From: Chitinophaga filiformis
GTDB lineage: Bacteria; Bacteroidota; Bacteroidia; Chitinophagales; Chitinophagaceae
Direction of reading: 5' to 3'
Length of the DNA: 64,000 nt
NCBI RefSeq assembly: GCF_023100805.1
Contig: NZ_CP095855.1
Coordinates: forward strand, 5,869,001 to 5,933,000
Positions 61,901 through 64,000 of this stretch are shown in pieces. The notes beneath the pieces were generated by a model, which ran no database searches, was not told the origin of the DNA, and saw nothing but the letters and a program-made list of their open reading frames with translations. Positions within the stretch are counted from its first letter, which is position 1; each line of letters begins with the position of its first letter. A program made the position numbers and the translations under genes.

Positions 61901-64000
61901 CGTTCACATTTCCGAATGGGTCCACTTTGGCTACCGAGGTATCGGAAGAGCTCCAGGTAACTGCAGGATTGGTGGGGTAAGCAGGGGTAAGTTTTACGTT
62001 CAACTTAAGCGAATATCCTTTTACAATAGTGTCTGATGAGGCATTGATTATTTCCACCGACTGAACAGGGCCTGCTACCGGGGTGCCAAAAAAGATACCA
62101 TTCCCGTGAGCGGAAATAAACATTCTCCCCTTGTTATCTGCTGCGATATTCGGCGCTACACCCGGTAGCCTGTCTAAAATGGTCGTCCATGTGCGCCCCG
62201 TATCGTCTGAACGGAAAGCGCCATAGTAAACGCCGTTGATCGGAAGGATCTGGCTGGTCGCGTACAAAGCCAGGTGCGCATTAGGTGTAGTATCCGACAT
62301 AGCGGCTGCTATCCATTTGGGTTTAAAATTCTCACCTCCTACCCTGGTGAATGTCCTGCCTGTGTCTGTTGTATGATAGAGTGCGCTGTATTCCGGATAT
62401 GTGTCATTATAATAGGCGATCCATACATCACCTGTTTTCCCCGGTGTTGCCTCCACATTGGAAGTAGTGGCATAAGCAGAGCCGTTCGAATTGTTGCCTG
62501 CATTGGCTGTAAGGCCTTCCGCAGCTGTTTTCACGAACGATTTGCCGCCATCGCTGCTTACAAAGAACGATCCGCGGTCCCATACGTAAAAATAATCGCC
62601 GTTCACCTTATCGGCTACGAGATGGTTTTCGCCCGGATAAAGCACCCACTGCGGCCCGGCAGGCAGGATGCCGGAAGCAAGGCCGGTGGATTTTGTCCAG
62701 TTGCCCCCCAGGTTATCGGACCAGTAAACATTACCCGGGCTGTTGCCATCCATTTGCGTGAGCCAGAGAATGTTCCTGCGGTTCGCCGACACGGCTACAC
62801 GCCCGCGTATGCCGGGCAAGGTAGGAAAAAGCGTGTACGTATCGCCGCCATCGGTGGAGTAACCCGCACGCGACGCGCCGATATCGTTATTATCCGGACC
62901 GTCGCTGCCCACACGTACAATAAAATTGGGGTCTGTATACTGGTAGGCTACGCCCTGCATGTTAAACGCTGAAAAGATGTTGGTGTACAGCGCGGTATTG
63001 GAAACAGCGCCCGTGTACAAGGGCTCCGTAAGGGAACGGTGATGGGCGCCACCAACATCCGCAGTAACTGAGAGCAACTGGTTCTTACCGCTGGGAGGGG
63101 CCATCAGCGGGCCTGTTACCATAATCTCTTCCAGGCCTACGACACGGATCTTCCAGTTGGCAGTAGCGGCAAAAACATTATCCGTGCACAGTATATCCAG
63201 CAGATCATTGGTCCATACCCGGTTCGGGTAAAAGGGATCCCAGGTAAATGCGATAGGATTATGCCCCGGGGCGTTATATGATACGCCGTCATTCCTCGAA
63301 TGCGGTGCCTCCGAATTATCGCGGGATATCTTTCCCTGTGTGTAGGAACCGGGAGCGCCACCCTGCGTTGAAACAAAATAAGGGTCCTTGTTCCAGGTGC
63401 CACGTGTACCTACAAGAATTTCATTTGAATTGGCGGGGTCTACTGCCACTTTAGAGAAGTACCTGTCGGATTTATTCGGATCCGGGTCCGGCTCCAGGGT
63501 TACGGGAGAAATGTTCTGCCATCCGCCACTCTTATACTTGTAAACGCCTTTAGGCAAATTCTCGGCTCCGGCAGATACGTACAGGGTGCCGTCCGCGTGG
63601 ATCGTAGCCCGGTAAGGATATGCAGGGCTGTTGCTCATCAACGCGAAAGAGCTGCCGCCGTTTTCAGACGCGTATACCCCGTTTGACCGGCCAATGTAGA
63701 TCCTCCTGGTGACAGGTTGCCCGTCTATGGCAACAGTACCGGAACTTTTATCGAAAAGAATAAAAGAGCAATAGCCCTGCGTGGTGACGTCGCTTACCTG
63801 CGACCAGCTGGCGCCGGCGTTGTCCGATTTCAGGGCGCCATTTTGGTCCGTTACCACCCATACACGGTTGCTGTTGGATGGATCTACCTGTATACGATCG
63901 CCGAATTGCTGCGTACTGTTCGGATACACCCTGATCGGTACATGCAGATCGGTCCAGGTATCGCCCCTGTCAGTACTTTTCAGTATGGTGCCCAGGTCTG
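58917..64000 (-). CDS. Secreted GH74-like multi-domain protein with T9SS sorting domain, 5' end outside window
   Basis: Frame open from the window edge; 1693 residues visible. Residues ~1-645 are BNR/Asp-box propeller repeats of the GH74 kind (KSTDRGDTW, SVTADVGGAHHRSL, WSDNLGGNWTK, STDGGDTY), the fold of xyloglucan-cutting endoglucanases. Then come Ig-like Big_2 domains (~655-810), a malectin-like domain (~815-980), three Big_2 domains (~980-1230), a CBM-like beta-sandwich (~1240-1410), a second malectin-like domain (~1420-1590), and an ~80-residue T9SS type A sorting domain (IYPNPSDGVFNV...IRQGTQSKTMKVVKH). The two malectin-like domains are near-duplicates. It is probably secreted to or beyond the surface. 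Activity on xyloglucan is inferred; catalytic Asp residues were not assigned. Confidence 0.85.
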   Translation of the reverse strand, partial: DLGTILKSTDRGDTWTDLHVPIRVYPNSTQQFGDRIQVDPSNSNRVWVVTDQNGALKSDNAGASWSQVSDVTTQGYCSFILFDKSSGTVAIDGQPVTRRIYIGRSNGVYASENGGSSFALMSNSPAYPYRATIHADGTLYVSAGAENLPKGVYKYKSGGWQNISPVTLEPDPDPNKSDRYFSKVAVDPANSNEILVGTRGTWNKDPYFVSTQGGAPGSYTQGKISRDNSEAPHSRNDGVSYNAPGHNPIAFTWDPFYPNRVWTNDLLDILCTDNVFAATANWKIRVVGLEEIMVTGPLMAPPSGKNQLLSVTADVGGAHHRSLTEPLYTGAVSNTALYTNIFSAFNMQGVAYQYTDPNFIVRVGSDGPDNNDIGASRAGYSTDGGDTYTLFPTLPGIRGRVAVSANRRNILWLTQMDGNSPGNVYWSDNLGGNWTKSTGLASGILPAGPQWVLYPGENHLVADKVNGDYFYVWDRGSFFVSSDGGKSFVKTAAEGLTANAGNNSNGSAYATTSNVEATPGKTGDVWIAYYNDTYPEYSALYHTTDTGRTFTRVGGENFKPKWIAAAMSDTTPNAHLALYATSQILPINGVYYGAFRSDDTGRTWTTILDRLPGVAPNIAADNKGRMFISAHGNGIFFGTPVAGPVQSVEIINASSDTIVKGYSLKLNVKLTPAYPTNPAVTWSSSDTSVAKVDPFGNVNAIKAGNATITVTSVDGGKTDTHTIVVIPPTISTGITIDSIVYGTMNTPKQIMATITPANTTNKTLIWTVADGSVASVDANGVIKGLKLDTTMLTVTAADGGASRTVRLIVNTIVTAINAGTTGNPATPYQNTTIGQYVPEGPSGTAGLWHAGYTGNVRITATADLSQVTEPAPRQVYEYMRISRNNVTQMRYYLRNLIPNANYAVRLHFIEPSDADKANRIFSVKAANGDSLVNFNVYQAAGNKLNTVVTRTIQAKANSSGLIEVWFYPKTGAGDLYSASIAAIEARIIPLQGISIQSDSSNLYVSYTDTLKLGTTPLNATNRNVSYLSSNPAVATVDLNGVVTGKSAGTVSITATSAESGFTATKTYNVIYVPVQSLTLNTSSADVFVGLTTQLTASIAPAKASNKQVVWTSSDTMLAKVNSSGTITGIKQGDVIIKAASAENPAIFAQANVHVVNVLATGLTLQPSSAIIGARDTLLMKYTFSPANTTGKNVSWTSSDATVASVDTAGIITAIRQGTATITASALDGSNVSATLPVTIVPFDSCGGIPNYGFESDLINWLTFKKDSPFVGAVYTVSGKGHSGDKAVTMGFTTVKTSMNIQGSIPVRGGSVIVFSKWVKVEKDATGYPWWAGYGVGFVDNQGNSTGNANYSKELHNVAAYRDNWAQVRDTITVPDSATGLTYWVAKEGFGTVWLDDYCIEVLKTNQNAVFGINAGTTLTPPGPYANTIFAQYVPEGPTGTDKLWHAGYTWVQKVNAPVDLSQVTDPAPPQVYEYVRVFKDNVTQMRYYLRGLAPNTVYTIRLHFVEPQDAEKNKRIFSIKATNGLDSLTDFNIYQAAGNKLNTAVIKTIRAKADNAGLIMVFFYPKKGLYDPYSGSVAAIEVRTLQPGDTLQNVTANQSLVAVAGNKLNTHGKLDFTTEIYPNPSDGVFNVRMTSSAKAPAVLSIVNNVGSVVYSARINAGVNYQLGGQLQPGIYYINIRQGTQSKTMKVVKH

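Noticed and set aside
61278..62036. 252-codon plus-strand frame
   Set aside because: Antisense to the Ig-like repeats of the GH74-like protein.

Overview
The window looks like the chromosome of a Bacteroidota bacterium of the Chitinophaga type (family Chitinophagaceae). Supporting signs are four SusC-type receptors, three of them paired with SusD lipoproteins, anti-sigma FecR proteins next to STN-domain SusC receptors, a C-terminal type IX secretion (T9SS) sorting domain, a Bacteroidota-specific PUR/DUF3276 protein, and several promoters with the Bacteroidota -7 box TAnnTTTG. Genus is an inference; no rRNA or tRNA gene was seen.

Layout. 1-2.6 kb: the 3' part of a SusC-type receptor with no SusD after it. 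2.7-18 kb: housekeeping genes, namely pyrR-pyrB, a peroxiredoxin, pruA, prfB (needing a programmed +1 frameshift), a TspO-like membrane protein, pgi, a PUR-domain protein, an MdlA-like ABC exporter, purC, an exonuclease/GIY-YIG fusion and a DUF4142 lipoprotein. 17.7-19.4 kb: a TetR regulator and an old-yellow-enzyme homologue, linked by three copies of one operator-like palindrome. 19.4-20 kb: a repeat-rich gap. 20.0-34.7 kb: a pectin/galacturonate locus. Seven tightly packed minus-strand genes run SusC, SusD, acetylesterase-GH28 fusion, GH105-type hydrolase, UxaB, UxaA, UxaC, with a divergent LacI regulator and a 14-bp palindromic operator candidate. Together they would bind and import pectic fragments, deacetylate and cut them, and turn galacturonate into 2-keto-3-deoxygluconate. 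34.7-36.8 kb: gap and a GlxA-type regulator. 37-49.3 kb: an ECF sigma/FecR/SusC/SusD locus followed by DUF4843 and PKD-like lipoproteins, a large thioredoxin-fold protein and an alpha/beta hydrolase, but no glycan-degrading enzyme. 49.4-51.3 kb: an AraC regulator and a quinone-oxidoreductase-like enzyme. 51.4-58.8 kb: a GH76 (alpha-mannanase family) locus with SusD, STN-SusC and FecR but no adjacent sigma gene. 58.9-64 kb: a very large secreted GH74-like multi-domain protein cut by the window end.

Non-coding structure is the less ordinary part. Related hairpin-containing repeats sit in four convergent intergenic regions (2.64, 4.93, 11.33 and 19.87 kb). One of these continues into a degenerate ~60-bp tandem array rich in GAACA...TGTTC palindromes (11.39-11.76 kb). 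A separate 126-bp element with ~29-bp inverted ends lies at 19.64-19.77 kb. No CRISPR array, integrase, transposase or phage gene was found.
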